39,171 nt of DNA. It comes from an uncultured bacterium (GTDB lineage Bacteria > Edwardsbacteria > AC1 > EtOH8). The DNA is taken from positions 973,046-1,012,216 of the forward strand of contig CALMGM010000005.1 in NCBI GenBank assembly GCA_937863685.1, written 5' to 3'. Made by a program: the position numbers and the translations under genes. Shown here piece by piece: positions 1 through 6,852 of the stretch (positions are counted from its first letter, which is position 1; every line of letters starts with the position of its first letter). The notes below the pieces were generated by a model, which was not told the DNA's origin, made no database searches, and saw nothing but the letters and a program-made list of their open reading frames with translations.

Positions 1-1
1 G

Positions 2-166
2 GCGGCCGAGGTGGACGACGAGGAGCTGTGGCAGCGAGCCACGCTGGGGATCGCGGTGGTGGCCAACGACGGGCAGTTCGCCGACCAGGTGCTGGCCAAG
101 GCCGTGGACCTGGTCCGGCGGCAAAATGATGTTGAATTGCTGGATTATCAGACGGAGGTAAGATAA
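2..166 (+). CDS. ylxP: DUF503 (YlxP-like) protein, C-terminal part
   Basis: This open frame enters from the left edge and stops at TAA 164-166, so only the last 54 residues are present. The stretch LWQRATLGIAVVANDGQFAD matches the conserved C-terminal half of the DUF503 family (B. subtilis YlxP), small proteins of about 90-100 residues. No biochemical role is established for the family. In many genomes ylxP sits between infB and rbfA in the nusA-infB translation operon, so the missing upstream DNA may hold infB, but rbfA does not follow here. A strong terminator lies directly after the stop, so this is the last gene of its operon. Confidence 0.8.
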   Translation, partial: AAEVDDEELWQRATLGIAVVANDGQFADQVLAKAVDLVRRQNDVELLDYQTEVR

Positions 167-169
167 ATA

Positions 170-205
170 AAAAGCTGACCCATCAACGGGTCAGCTTTTG
201 TTTCT
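170..205 (+). terminator. Rho-independent terminator after the DUF503 gene
   Basis: A perfect 12-bp stem (arms 170-181 and 188-199) with a 6-nt loop ends in TTTT and is followed by the T-rich stretch gtttcttt. It begins 4 nt after the DUF503 stop codon and separates that operon from the YcaQ-family gene at 221. Confidence 0.9.
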
Positions 206-220
206 TTGTGAATATCAAAT

Positions 221-1417
221 ATGAACAAGATATCATTACAACAAGCCAAGAAACTCATCCTTCACAAGCAGCTGTTGGATGATTCCGCCTCCCTGCAAGG
301 CAAGGACGGTACCTATCAGGCCATAGACCATTTGGGTTATGTTCAGATAGACACCATCAATATCATCGAACGGGCGCATCATGTGACTCTCAATGCCAGG
401 GTGGATGGTTACCGGCAGGAGCATCTCCATCAACTGCAGAAGCACGACAGGAAGATATTCGAATACTGGGCCCATGCCGCCAGCTACCTGCCTATCAAGG
501 ATTATCGCTATTATATATCTCACATGCAGGGCAGGCGCAGCAAGTACATTTCGTCCTGGATAAAAGGCAAGAAGCATATCATCGACCGGGTGAAGAAACG
601 GGTGACCGAAGAGGGTCCATTATCCGGCAGCGACTTCGAGGGACGGAACAAACGTAAAGGCGTTTGGTGGGATTGGAAACCGGAGAAGATGGCCCTGGAG
701 GTGCTGTTCCTGCGGGGCGAGCTGATGGTCAGCGAGAGAAGTAATTTCCAGAGGATCTACGACCTGACCGAGCGGGTGCTGCCCCAGGGACTGGACATCT
801 CCATTCCGACCGAAAGAGAGGAAAAAAGTTTTTTCATCAAAAGGGCCTTGGGCTCCATGGGCCCGGCCACCGAGGGAGACATCGACAGGTACATGCACAT
901 CACCGGCCGGATGAGCAAATGGCTGAAGGAACTGGAGGAGAGCGGGGAGATCTCCGAGGTGTCCATCGAGGGCTTGCCGAAGAAATATTATATTTTGAAA
1001 GAGGATCTGCCCGGGATCGACGGCATAGCAAAAGACGGCCAGCAAAAGGTGCATCTGCTGTCGCCTTTCGACAATCTGATCATCCTGCGGAACCGCATCA
1101 AAGAGATATTCGATTTCGACTACACCTTGGAATGCTATGTTCCGGCCGCCGAGCGGAAATACGGATATTTCAGCCTGCCGATATTATGGAAAGGCGACCT
1201 GGTGGGAAGGCTGGACCCCAAGGCCGACCGGAAGAACCAACAGCTGATCATCAATTCGCTGTTCATCGAGAAAAGAACGGCCAATGGCGACGAGTTCTTT
1301 GCGGCCCTGGGCAAGGGCCTGAAAGAATTTGCCACTTTCAATAAATGCGATGAAGTTTCGCTGATCAAAACCTATCCGGCAAAATACGGAAAGAACATCA
1401 AAAGGCATTTGAAATGA
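221..1417 (+). CDS. ycaQ: YcaQ-family DNA glycosylase (winged-helix, HTH_42)
   Basis: A 398-residue protein of the YcaQ/AlkZ family (DUF1006, HTH_42), whose characterised members are DNA glycosylases that unhook interstrand crosslinks or excise bulky alkylated bases. The catalytic signature Q-x-D is visible as VQID with Q42 and D44, which fits the YcaQ subgroup (QxD) rather than Streptomyces AlkZ (QxQ). The family motif WAHAASYLP follows near residue 83. Tandem winged-helix segments and a C-terminal beta barrel are expected; the length is typical. The ATG has no recognisable Shine-Dalgarno and lies 16 nt after the terminator T-tract, so it may be read from a very short leader. The last 4 nt overlap the exported hydrolase gene. 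The family assignment is sound; the exact lesion is unknown. Confidence 0.88.
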   Translation: MNKISLQQAKKLILHKQLLDDSASLQGKDGTYQAIDHLGYVQIDTINIIERAHHVTLNARVDGYRQEHLHQLQKHDRKIFEYWAHAASYLPIKDYRYYISHMQGRRSKYISSWIKGKKHIIDRVKKRVTEEGPLSGSDFEGRNKRKGVWWDWKPEKMALEVLFLRGELMVSERSNFQRIYDLTERVLPQGLDISIPTEREEKSFFIKRALGSMGPATEGDIDRYMHITGRMSKWLKELEESGEISEVSIEGLPKKYYILKEDLPGIDGIAKDGQQKVHLLSPFDNLIILRNRIKEIFDFDYTLECYVPAAERKYGYFSLPILWKGDLVGRLDPKADRKNQQLIINSLFIEKRTANGDEFFAALGKGLKEFATFNKCDEVSLIKTYPAKYGKNIKRHLK

Positions 1418-2043
1418 AAAAGTCCGGCATCGTTTTGGGAGCATCATGGCTGCTTTTTGCCCCTCTTTTGTTTGCCCAGCAGGATTTTTTCTATGCTCCC
1501 AAAGACATAAAAAAGCCCGCCCCGGCCCTGATCATCACCTCCTGCACCGGGGCCACCCAAAAGGACCTGGATTCCAACAAGGCCATTGCCGACAGGCTGG
1601 GCTGGGTAATATGCGCCTCGGCCAAAACAAAAAATCACCGCGATGCCTGGCAGAACGATGCGGATATCATGGCCACTTATAAAAAGCTGATCGCCGATTA
1701 TCCGGTGGACAGCAATAATATCTTCATATACGGCTTTTCCGGCCAGGCGGTGCAGGCCATGGTGGAGGTGTTCCTGCATCCCGACAGATTCAGGGGGGCG
1801 GTCTGCATCTGCGCCCACAACGGGGCCATGGGGCTGGCCAGGTGGGGATCTCTGTCCGGGCATTATTTTTACATGATATCGCGGGAGAAGGACTGGAACC
1901 TTGAAGCCACTAAAAGCATTCACCGTGAATTACTGTTGCAAAGCATCACCGATACCCTGATCGTCACCGAAGGACAACACGAGCCCAAGGACCGCCGGGA
2001 GCTTTACGACGGTTGCATGTGGCTGGATAAAATGATAAGATAA
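1414..2043 (+). CDS. Exported alpha/beta-hydrolase-like protein
   Basis: A 209-residue protein with an N-terminal signal peptide (about residues 1-21, ending FAQ) and one compact alpha/beta-hydrolase-like domain. The nucleophile elbow is GFSGQ with S109, after the strand NNIFIY. H189 (GQHEP) is a plausible catalytic histidine and D160 or D180 a plausible acid. It resembles poly(3-hydroxybutyrate) depolymerase or dienelactone-hydrolase-like esterases in layout but is short and lacks a lid domain. The start ATG overlaps the ycaQ stop (ATGA), so translation is coupled. The substrate cannot be inferred, and the pairing with a DNA glycosylase is probably only transcriptional. Confidence 0.7.
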   Translation: MKKSGIVLGASWLLFAPLLFAQQDFFYAPKDIKKPAPALIITSCTGATQKDLDSNKAIADRLGWVICASAKTKNHRDAWQNDADIMATYKKLIADYPVDSNNIFIYGFSGQAVQAMVEVFLHPDRFRGAVCICAHNGAMGLARWGSLSGHYFYMISREKDWNLEATKSIHRELLLQSITDTLIVTEGQHEPKDRRELYDGCMWLDKMIR

Positions 2044-2070
2044 GAACGATAGATAATATAGGAGACCTCA

Positions 2071-3597
2071 ATGTCCCAGATAAAAAAACTGACCGCCATC
2101 GGCCGAAAACTGGAGAAGCTATCCGCCCGGTATTCCCGGCTGGAATGGGTCCAATATACCACCGGATACGACCTCGGCTCGCAAAAGGCGTACCAGAAGA
2201 TGGTCAAGGTCTTTAAGGACAAGAAAAATTACCAAGCCATTCTGGACCATAAGGCCATGGACCTGGAGCCGCTGGATAAGCGGCGGGCGGAGATCCTGTA
2301 TAAGGCCTTCAAGCCCTATCACCTGTCCGACGAGCTGAACAAGCTGGAACTGGAGATCCAGAAACTGGCCACCGAGCTGTCCCAGGTGCTCAACAATCAC
2401 CGCTCCAGCTTGGACGGCCGGGAGATCCGCTCTACCGAGATCGCCCAGATCCTGCGCAGCGAGCCGGACCGGGAGAATAGAAAGAAGGCCTATCTGGCCC
2501 GGGCCCAGGTGAACCAGCCATTATTCGAGGCCGGGTTTGCCGAACTTATCGGTTTAAGAAAAGAATATGCCCGGCTCTACGGGGCTAAAAATTTTGTGGC
2601 CTACCAGCTGGAACAGCAGGAGCTGGATGTCAACATGTTCGACAGCTGGCCGGAACAGATAGCAAAATTACTGCCGGCCATGAAAAAGATCAAGGCCGAA
2701 TTCGGTGAAAAATTTATCGGCGACAGCGCCGTCAAGCCGTGGGACGATGCCTATATCAGCGCCCAGCTGGCCCCGGAGCTAAACCGTCGGGTTGACATGT
2801 CGACCTGTAATGAAGTGGTCCGGGATTTCTTTTTGAATTTCGGCTGGGACATCACCAAATACAACATCACTTACGACATTTTCCCCCGGCGCAATAAATC
2901 TGAGTGGGGGTACAATTTTTCCATCCAGACGGCGGTGGACTCCCGGATACTGGCCAACGTGGAGAATCGCTATCACGAATACGGCGTTCTGCTGCACGAG
3001 ACCGGCCACGCCCTGCATTCCTTCCTGCTTAAGCCCCGGGAGGTGCTGTTGAATATGGGGGGCAGCGGGATAATCTCCGAGGGATTCGCCAACCTGTTCC
3101 AGGATTTCCTGTACGAGGAGTCGTTCTTTAAGCAGTTCTTCGGCGACCAACAGGCCCAAGCGGCGGAGAACTTCGCCCATCTCAAGCGCTGGGAGCGGGC
3201 CACCAGGCTGGAGGCGGTGCCGGCCATAATGTTCGACCAGGCCCTGTACCGGGAGAATATAAAGACCATCGACGATGTCCATCACCTGTATTGGAAGATC
3301 TACCGGCAGATATTGGGCGAGGAGCCGTATTCCGGAGAGCCGCCCTGGGGATTTCGGATCCATCACACCACCCATCCCATCTACCTGCACAACTATTTCA
3401 TGGGTGACCTGACCTGCGACATGCTGAGGGAGGTGTTCAAAAAACGCCATAAAACAAATGACATCATGGCCCAGGCCAAAAAGTTCGGCAAGTTTTTGCT
3501 GGACGAGGTGATCAAGCCCTCCGGGACCTACACCTATCCCGAATTGTACCAGAGGGTGAGCGGGGAGGAATTTTCGCTGAAGTATTTGGCGGAATGA
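2071..3597 (+). CDS. M3-family zinc oligopeptidase
   Basis: A 508-residue metallopeptidase of the M3/M2 (thimet oligopeptidase, PepF-like) fold. The zinc motif is HETGH, with H309 and H313 as ligands and E310 as catalytic base; E337 in ISEGFA is the expected third ligand about 25 residues later. The region before it is mainly helical, as in M3 enzymes, and the C-terminal HHTTHPIYLHNYFMGD (about 430-445) matches the substrate-binding His/Tyr segment of the family. No signal peptide is present, so a cytoplasmic role in degrading short peptides is likely. A Shine-Dalgarno (AGGAGA at 2060-2065) precedes the ATG. The gene is 27 nt after the hydrolase stop and may be co-transcribed with it. It ends at the repeat-rich gap and its terminator. 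Confidence 0.88.
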   Translation: MSQIKKLTAIGRKLEKLSARYSRLEWVQYTTGYDLGSQKAYQKMVKVFKDKKNYQAILDHKAMDLEPLDKRRAEILYKAFKPYHLSDELNKLELEIQKLATELSQVLNNHRSSLDGREIRSTEIAQILRSEPDRENRKKAYLARAQVNQPLFEAGFAELIGLRKEYARLYGAKNFVAYQLEQQELDVNMFDSWPEQIAKLLPAMKKIKAEFGEKFIGDSAVKPWDDAYISAQLAPELNRRVDMSTCNEVVRDFFLNFGWDITKYNITYDIFPRRNKSEWGYNFSIQTAVDSRILANVENRYHEYGVLLHETGHALHSFLLKPREVLLNMGGSGIISEGFANLFQDFLYEESFFKQFFGDQQAQAAENFAHLKRWERATRLEAVPAIMFDQALYRENIKTIDDVHHLYWKIYRQILGEEPYSGEPPWGFRIHHTTHPIYLHNYFMGDLTCDMLREVFKKRHKTNDIMAQAKKFGKFLLDEVIKPSGTYTYPELYQRVSGEEFSLKYLAE

Positions 3598-3600
3598 AAT

Positions 3601-3649
3601 AACTCAACCCAACCCTTCTCTTGGCAAGAGAAGGGTGAAGGGATGAGTT
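3601..3649. repeat. Palindromic dispersed repeat (long hairpin)
   Basis: A near-perfect hairpin just after the M3 peptidase stop. The inner 11-bp arms are 3612-3622 and 3626-3636, extended by AACTCA (3601-3606) and TGAGTT (3644-3649). Its TTCTCTTGGCAAGAGAA core belongs to the CCCTCTCC-type repeats seen elsewhere in the window. Confidence 0.6.
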
Positions 3650-3661
3650 CGATAAATAAGA

Positions 3662-3697
3662 CAGCCCCCGCCATAGGCGGGGGCTGGGTGTTTTATT
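3662..3697 (+). terminator. Terminator after the M3 peptidase
   Basis: An 11-bp GC-rich stem (3662-3672 with 3676-3686, 3-nt loop) followed by ggtgttttatt. It is the first hairpin after the M3 gene with a T-run and is the likely end of the ycaQ-hydrolase-peptidase transcript. Confidence 0.7.
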
Positions 3698-3775
3698 AGG
3701 GGATAGTTTCAAACCATCCCCTACAATTATTATTGGCGGACCGGTTCCTGGATTCCCGATTTCTCGGGAATGACA
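3698..3775. repeat. Two palindromic repeats in the 3598-4004 gap
   Basis: 3698-3722 is an AGGGGATAGTTT / AAACCATCCCCT hairpin with one mismatch and a 1-nt centre. 3750-3775 is a copy of the GTCATTCC family (read on the minus strand), a hairpin around CCCGAGAAATCGGG. Related copies lie at 5540, 14884 and 36541. No gene is visible anywhere in 3598-4004. Confidence 0.65.
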
Positions 3776-3855
3776 CCTAACCCCTACCCCTTCCCGATGC
3801 GGGAAGGGAAATACAATGGCCCCCTCCACATTGGAGGGGGATTAAGGGGGCGGTC
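3776..3855. repeat. Composite C-rich repeat, copy A
   Basis: An 80-bp element: CCTAACCCC, hairpin CTTCCCGATGCGGGAAG, hairpin CCCCCTCC-GGAGGGGG, then GGGGGCGGTC. It is nearly collinear with 5371-5456. A 7-bp inverted repeat CGGACCG (3737-3743) / CGGTCCG (3851-3857) encloses this copy together with the neighbouring GTCATTCC element, so the two families are nested. Confidence 0.7.
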
Positions 3856-3872
3856 CGGAAATGATAAACCGG

Positions 3873-3914
3873 GATTGCTTCGTTAGAAAAACATCGAAGC
3901 CCTCTCGCAATGAC
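3873..3914 (-). repeat. GTCATTGCGAG-type dispersed repeat
   Basis: Read on the minus strand this begins AGTCATTGCGAGAGGG and ends ACGAAGCAATC, the two halves of a short interspersed repeat common in many bacterial genomes. A fragment beginning GTCATTGCGAG also occurs at 14795. It is followed at about 3930-3950 by a small TCTCCCC-AGGGGAGA hairpin. Confidence 0.6.
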
Positions 3915-3957
3915 TGTGCCCAGGACACCCCTCTATATCTCCCCTTATTAGGGGAGA

Positions 3958-3992
3958 CTAAAAACCCCTCTCCAAATTTACTTGGAGAGGGG
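3958..3992 (-). terminator. Repeat-derived terminator of the Nudix-recO operon
   Basis: An 11-bp stem (3965-3975 with 3982-3992) lies 13 nt after the recO stop. On the minus strand it is followed by TTTTTAG. The stem is itself a CCCCTCTCC/GGAGAGGGG member of the dispersed repeats, so a mobile-type repeat appears to serve as the terminator. Confidence 0.75.
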
Positions 3993-4004
3993 TTTGGGGT
4001 GAGG

Positions 4005-4733
4005 TCAGTCCAGATATTTCACGCAGATCAGCTTGCTACGGCCGGAGATATGGTGGTTGACGAAGGCGGTCAGGGTCTCGATCAGCCCTTTGCAGTCATG
4101 GCTGGTGATGTGGCACAGTTCCCCGGCGGAGTGCCAGCCATACAGGGCCGCCGACTGGGCCGGCTTCAGGAGAATGCATTCCCCCTCCGGGGCGTGGCAG
4201 CGGGGGCAGAGGAAGCCGCCCTCGGTCACCGAGAAGACCGGGGCCCCGCTTTTAAGCTCGCGGCGGCATTTGACGCAGGAATCCAGCCGGGGGGAGTGCC
4301 CCAGGTTGTTGAGGGCCGACAGGAAGAATCCCAGCAATTGGCTGTGGTTTTCACCGGAGGAGGGCAGGGATTTTAAAAATCCCGAGAGATTCCTGTAAAA
4401 GGCCATATTGGGCGATTCCAAGGCGGTGAGCTTGTAGCCCATCTCCAGGGCCACCGCCGCCGGGTTCATCCGGCCATCCTCGGCCAGGGCCGAAGGGTCC
4501 CAGACCACGTCGGTCTCGGTGACGGTGTGCAGTTCGGAGTGGCGGCTGCGGTAGAAGACGATCTGGGAGACCCCGCCGGGCTGGAATGAAGCCCCGAACC
4601 TGCTTTTAGGCTTGCGGGCGCCCTTGGCCATGAACTTCATCCGGCCGAACTGCCGGGTGAAGGCGCTGACGATGCGGCTGGTCTCGGAAAAATTCTGGGT
4701 CTTTAAAATTATGGCTTCGGTGCGTTCGATCAT
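4005..4733 (-). CDS. recO: DNA repair protein RecO
   Basis: A 242-residue RecO, which loads RecA on SSB-coated single-stranded DNA with RecR in the RecF pathway. The N-terminal OB fold begins ERTEAIILKTQNFSETSRIV, with the family-typical GRMKFMAKGARKPKSRFG near 30-47. The middle is helical. A zinc-ribbon module is complete: C153 and C156 (CVKC) and C176 and C179 (CPRC). Length is normal. The gene starts 3 nt after the Nudix stop with no Shine-Dalgarno of its own, so translation is probably coupled. A terminator with a minus-strand T-run follows 13 nt downstream. Confidence 0.95.
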   Translation of the reverse strand: MIERTEAIILKTQNFSETSRIVSAFTRQFGRMKFMAKGARKPKSRFGASFQPGGVSQIVFYRSRHSELHTVTETDVVWDPSALAEDGRMNPAAVALEMGYKLTALESPNMAFYRNLSGFLKSLPSSGENHSQLLGFFLSALNNLGHSPRLDSCVKCRRELKSGAPVFSVTEGGFLCPRCHAPEGECILLKPAQSAALYGWHSAGELCHITSHDCKGLIETLTAFVNHHISGRSKLICVKYLD

Positions 4734-4736
4734 GGG

Positions 4737-5291
4737 TTATGGCTTTATTTCTTTCAAATATTCGAGGGCGTAAAACAATGCCGAAACATGCAAGGTCTGT
4801 TGTATTCGATTACTTTTCAGTAAAGATATTACTTCGGGCAATGGTATTTTTTGAATTTCTATTTGCTCAGTAGGGTCTAAATTTTGTTTTGAATTTTTTA
4901 TGGCATTCCGGGCCAGAAAACAATGTGTGGTATTGGTGTGGTTTGCCGGGTTCGGTGATAATTTGCAAAGTTCGATGAGATCATCCGATGAATAGCCGGT
5001 CTCTTCCAAAAGCTCCCTTTTTGCGGCATCAGCCGGAGAATTGTCGGAAGGCTCAATCGCCCCGCAGGGTATTTCTAAAATAGTCTGCTTGATGCCGTGC
5101 CGGTATTGTTTGGTAAAAATCACCTCGTTGTCCGGCGTTAACGGGACGATATTTATCCAATCCGGATATTCCAAAACGTAATAAGGCTCGATGATTTTTC
5201 CGTCGGGCATGATGCAGGAATCAGCCCTTAGAGATATCCATTTATCCTGTAGGATATACTTTGTGGATCTGGTTTTCCAATTCAGTTTCAT
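4737..5291 (-). CDS. Nudix hydrolase (ADP-ribose pyrophosphatase type)
   Basis: About 184 residues with the start at the ATG at 5291 (MKLNWKTRS); a longer GTG-started frame reaches 5354 but its extra 21 residues look unlike the family. The Nudix box is visible as GAIEPSDN...AAKRELLEETGY, one residue longer than the canonical spacing between the Gly and the RE. The preceding strand pattern (YYVLEYPDWINIVPLT) and the QYRHG segment are typical of ADP-ribose or nucleoside-diphosphate-sugar pyrophosphatases, which clear reactive nucleotides in the cytoplasm. The substrate is not determinable. The gene is AT-richer than its neighbours, a possible sign of transfer. It precedes recO by 3 nt in the same operon. 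Confidence 0.87.
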   Translation of the reverse strand: MKLNWKTRSTKYILQDKWISLRADSCIMPDGKIIEPYYVLEYPDWINIVPLTPDNEVIFTKQYRHGIKQTILEIPCGAIEPSDNSPADAAKRELLEETGYSSDDLIELCKLSPNPANHTNTTHCFLARNAIKNSKQNLDPTEQIEIQKIPLPEVISLLKSNRIQQTLHVSALFYALEYLKEIKP

Positions 5292-5370
5292 TTTATATTT
5301 TCCACTAATCGGTTTTTTACCATAATTGTTACTTTCTTGTGACCAATGCTCCACTGAAGGCGGGAACCGA

Positions 5371-5456
5371 CCTAACCCCTACCCCCTACCCCTTCCCGAT
5401 GCGGGAAGGGAAGATTGCTTCCCCCTCCTTGCGGGAGGGGGATTGAGGGGGCGGTC
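5371..5456. repeat. Composite C-rich repeat, copy B
   Basis: The second copy of the 3776-3855 element, in the same order: CCTAACCCC(T), CTTCCCGATGCGGGAAG hairpin, CCCCCTCCTTGCGGGAGGGGG hairpin, GGGGGCGGTC. Compared with copy A it has an extra ACCCCCT unit and a different spacer between hairpins. No gene is visible in 5292-5655; it holds this element and the 5540-5597 repeat. Confidence 0.75.
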
Positions 5457-5539
5457 GGGTCGCATCAGCGACAATTTTTCTTTTTTACACCGGCAATTAT
5501 ATAGGTGAATAACCGTCTCCGTTTTTGGTACGTCCTTGT

Positions 5540-5597
5540 TGTCATGCCCGTGAAAACGGGCATCCAGGCCTGGATTCCAGCCTGGGCTGGAATGACA
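5540..5597. repeat. Double GTCATTCC-type hairpin
   Basis: Begins TGTCATGCCCGTGAAAACGG and ends GGCTGGAATGACA. It consists of a GCCCGTGAAAACGGGC hairpin followed by a TTCCAGCCTGGGCTGGAA hairpin. Its two ends are inverted relative to each other (TGTCAT...ATGACA), as in the 14884-14970 copy. Confidence 0.65.
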
Positions 5598-5655
5598 GGG
5601 GCAGGAATGACACAATGTGCTATTTATTTGCCGAGGTAATATTTTGAGCCGTTTA

Positions 5656-6021
5656 TTATTTTACATTTTCCACCAATTGGATATTCACCCCGTCCGGGTC
5701 GAGGATGTACAGGAATTTGATATGCGGGTTGGGCTGGAACGGCCCGGAGTGGATGGGAATGTTCTTGGCCTTTAACACCTCGCTGAATTTTTCCAAAGAA
5801 TCCACCTCGAAGCCCAGGGAGATGTCCTGGCCGGCGACAATGTCGCCGGCTTTTTTATTGCAGGTAAGCTCCACCTGCGTTTCCCCGGAGCCCAGGAAGA
5901 TTATCTCCATATCGGGGCTGGGGTTCATTTTGCGTTTTATCTCCAGGCCCAGCAGGTCCCGGTAAAAGGACAGGGACCGCTCCATGAACGATACGTTTAT
6001 GGTCACCCAGCAGAATTTCAT
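5656..6021 (-). CDS. VOC (glyoxalase/dioxygenase) superfamily protein
   Basis: A 121-residue protein of the vicinal-oxygen-chelate fold, made of two beta-alpha-beta-beta-beta modules. Typical features are FYRDLLGLEIKRK (about 20-32) and the C-terminal FLYILDPDGVNIQLVE with the usual metal-ligand glutamate at the end. The first module may supply an E or H ligand (for example E52, TQVELT), but the N-terminal His ligand of true glyoxalase I is not obvious. Members include glyoxalase I, methylmalonyl-CoA epimerase, dioxygenases and antibiotic-binding proteins, so function is open. A good Shine-Dalgarno (AAAGGAG, 7 nt before ATG) supports the start. It stands alone between repeats and a lipoprotein gene. 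Confidence 0.85.
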   Translation of the reverse strand: MKFCWVTINVSFMERSLSFYRDLLGLEIKRKMNPSPDMEIIFLGSGETQVELTCNKKAGDIVAGQDISLGFEVDSLEKFSEVLKAKNIPIHSGPFQPNPHIKFLYILDPDGVNIQLVENVK

Positions 6022-6085
6022 TGATGGCTCCTTTACTGATTAACGTGACGCAAACCCGTTTGTTAGGCAACATAAACAAAGGCAT

Positions 6086-6721
6086 CTACTTTGAAATTGC
6101 GATTGTCAGTTCATTCATAAATTTATCGGTTTCCGTTTCACCGTAAGATGCATCTTTAGGATAAAAGAATATCACTTTTATAAAGATGCTATTGTACACA
6201 GTAATAAAACCGTAACAAAGATATTGATTATTCGCTGCATCGGGGGGTGTTATAAAGTGTATCTTATAGAATGGAATGCCATTAAAGATAACTTTTATTT
6301 CATTCCCCTTTTCAACCGCACCATGTTGAAGGGTCTTTTGCTCGTTATGTAATTCTGCTAAGGCTTCTTCGTTTAACCCATTAACCTTGGTTTCTTGATC
6401 ACGGCTGTACAAATAAATGTTACCAGAACCTTTCTTCCCTTCTTTCAAATCATAAAACACTCCATAGCCCATATCTATGCCAATGATAAACCTTTTAGTA
6501 TAATCTACAACTTTGAATAACTCCATGTTGCCAATTCTTTTTGGCAATTTCCTGCTTATCTCTGCTTTCTTTGTATTTTGAGAGGAAACAACCTCAAGTG
6601 TGCTAACTATATCCGCCGTTGGATTTTCGATTATAGAACGGCTTTGGCAGCCGCTGAAGAAAAGATTACAGAAAACAAATATGATTGGAAAAGCGAATAA
6701 TTTCCTTAATAATTGAGGCAT
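6086..6721 (-). CDS. Putative lipoprotein of unknown function
   Basis: About 211 residues from the ATG at 6721, chosen because AAAGGA lies 9 nt upstream; a frame opening at 6766 would add 15 residues without a ribosome site. The N-terminus has a basic start, a hydrophobic stretch (about 8-21) and a lipobox-like FFSGC with C25, so lipidation and envelope location are likely. The mature part is mixed alpha/beta (MELFKVVDYTKRFIIGIDMGYGVFYDLKEG...). I recognise no family. It is clearly AT-richer than the flanking genes, suggesting horizontal origin. A possible promoter (TTGAGA at 6795-6800, 16-bp spacer, TAAACT at 6773-6778, minus strand) lies upstream. Confidence 0.65.
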   Translation of the reverse strand: MPQLLRKLFAFPIIFVFCNLFFSGCQSRSIIENPTADIVSTLEVVSSQNTKKAEISRKLPKRIGNMELFKVVDYTKRFIIGIDMGYGVFYDLKEGKKGSGNIYLYSRDQETKVNGLNEEALAELHNEQKTLQHGAVEKGNEIKVIFNGIPFYKIHFITPPDAANNQYLCYGFITVYNSIFIKVIFFYPKDASYGETETDKFMNELTIAISK

Positions 6722-6852
6722 TACTTTTTTCCTTTGGCTAAATTTACGCAACTTGTATGTTGTCACACATTCAGTTTACCGGGCAAGCAAGTCTTCTCAA
6801 TGTGACAGGGGTAATCCCTAAAATCTATAATCTAAACACTCTTATCTATCGC

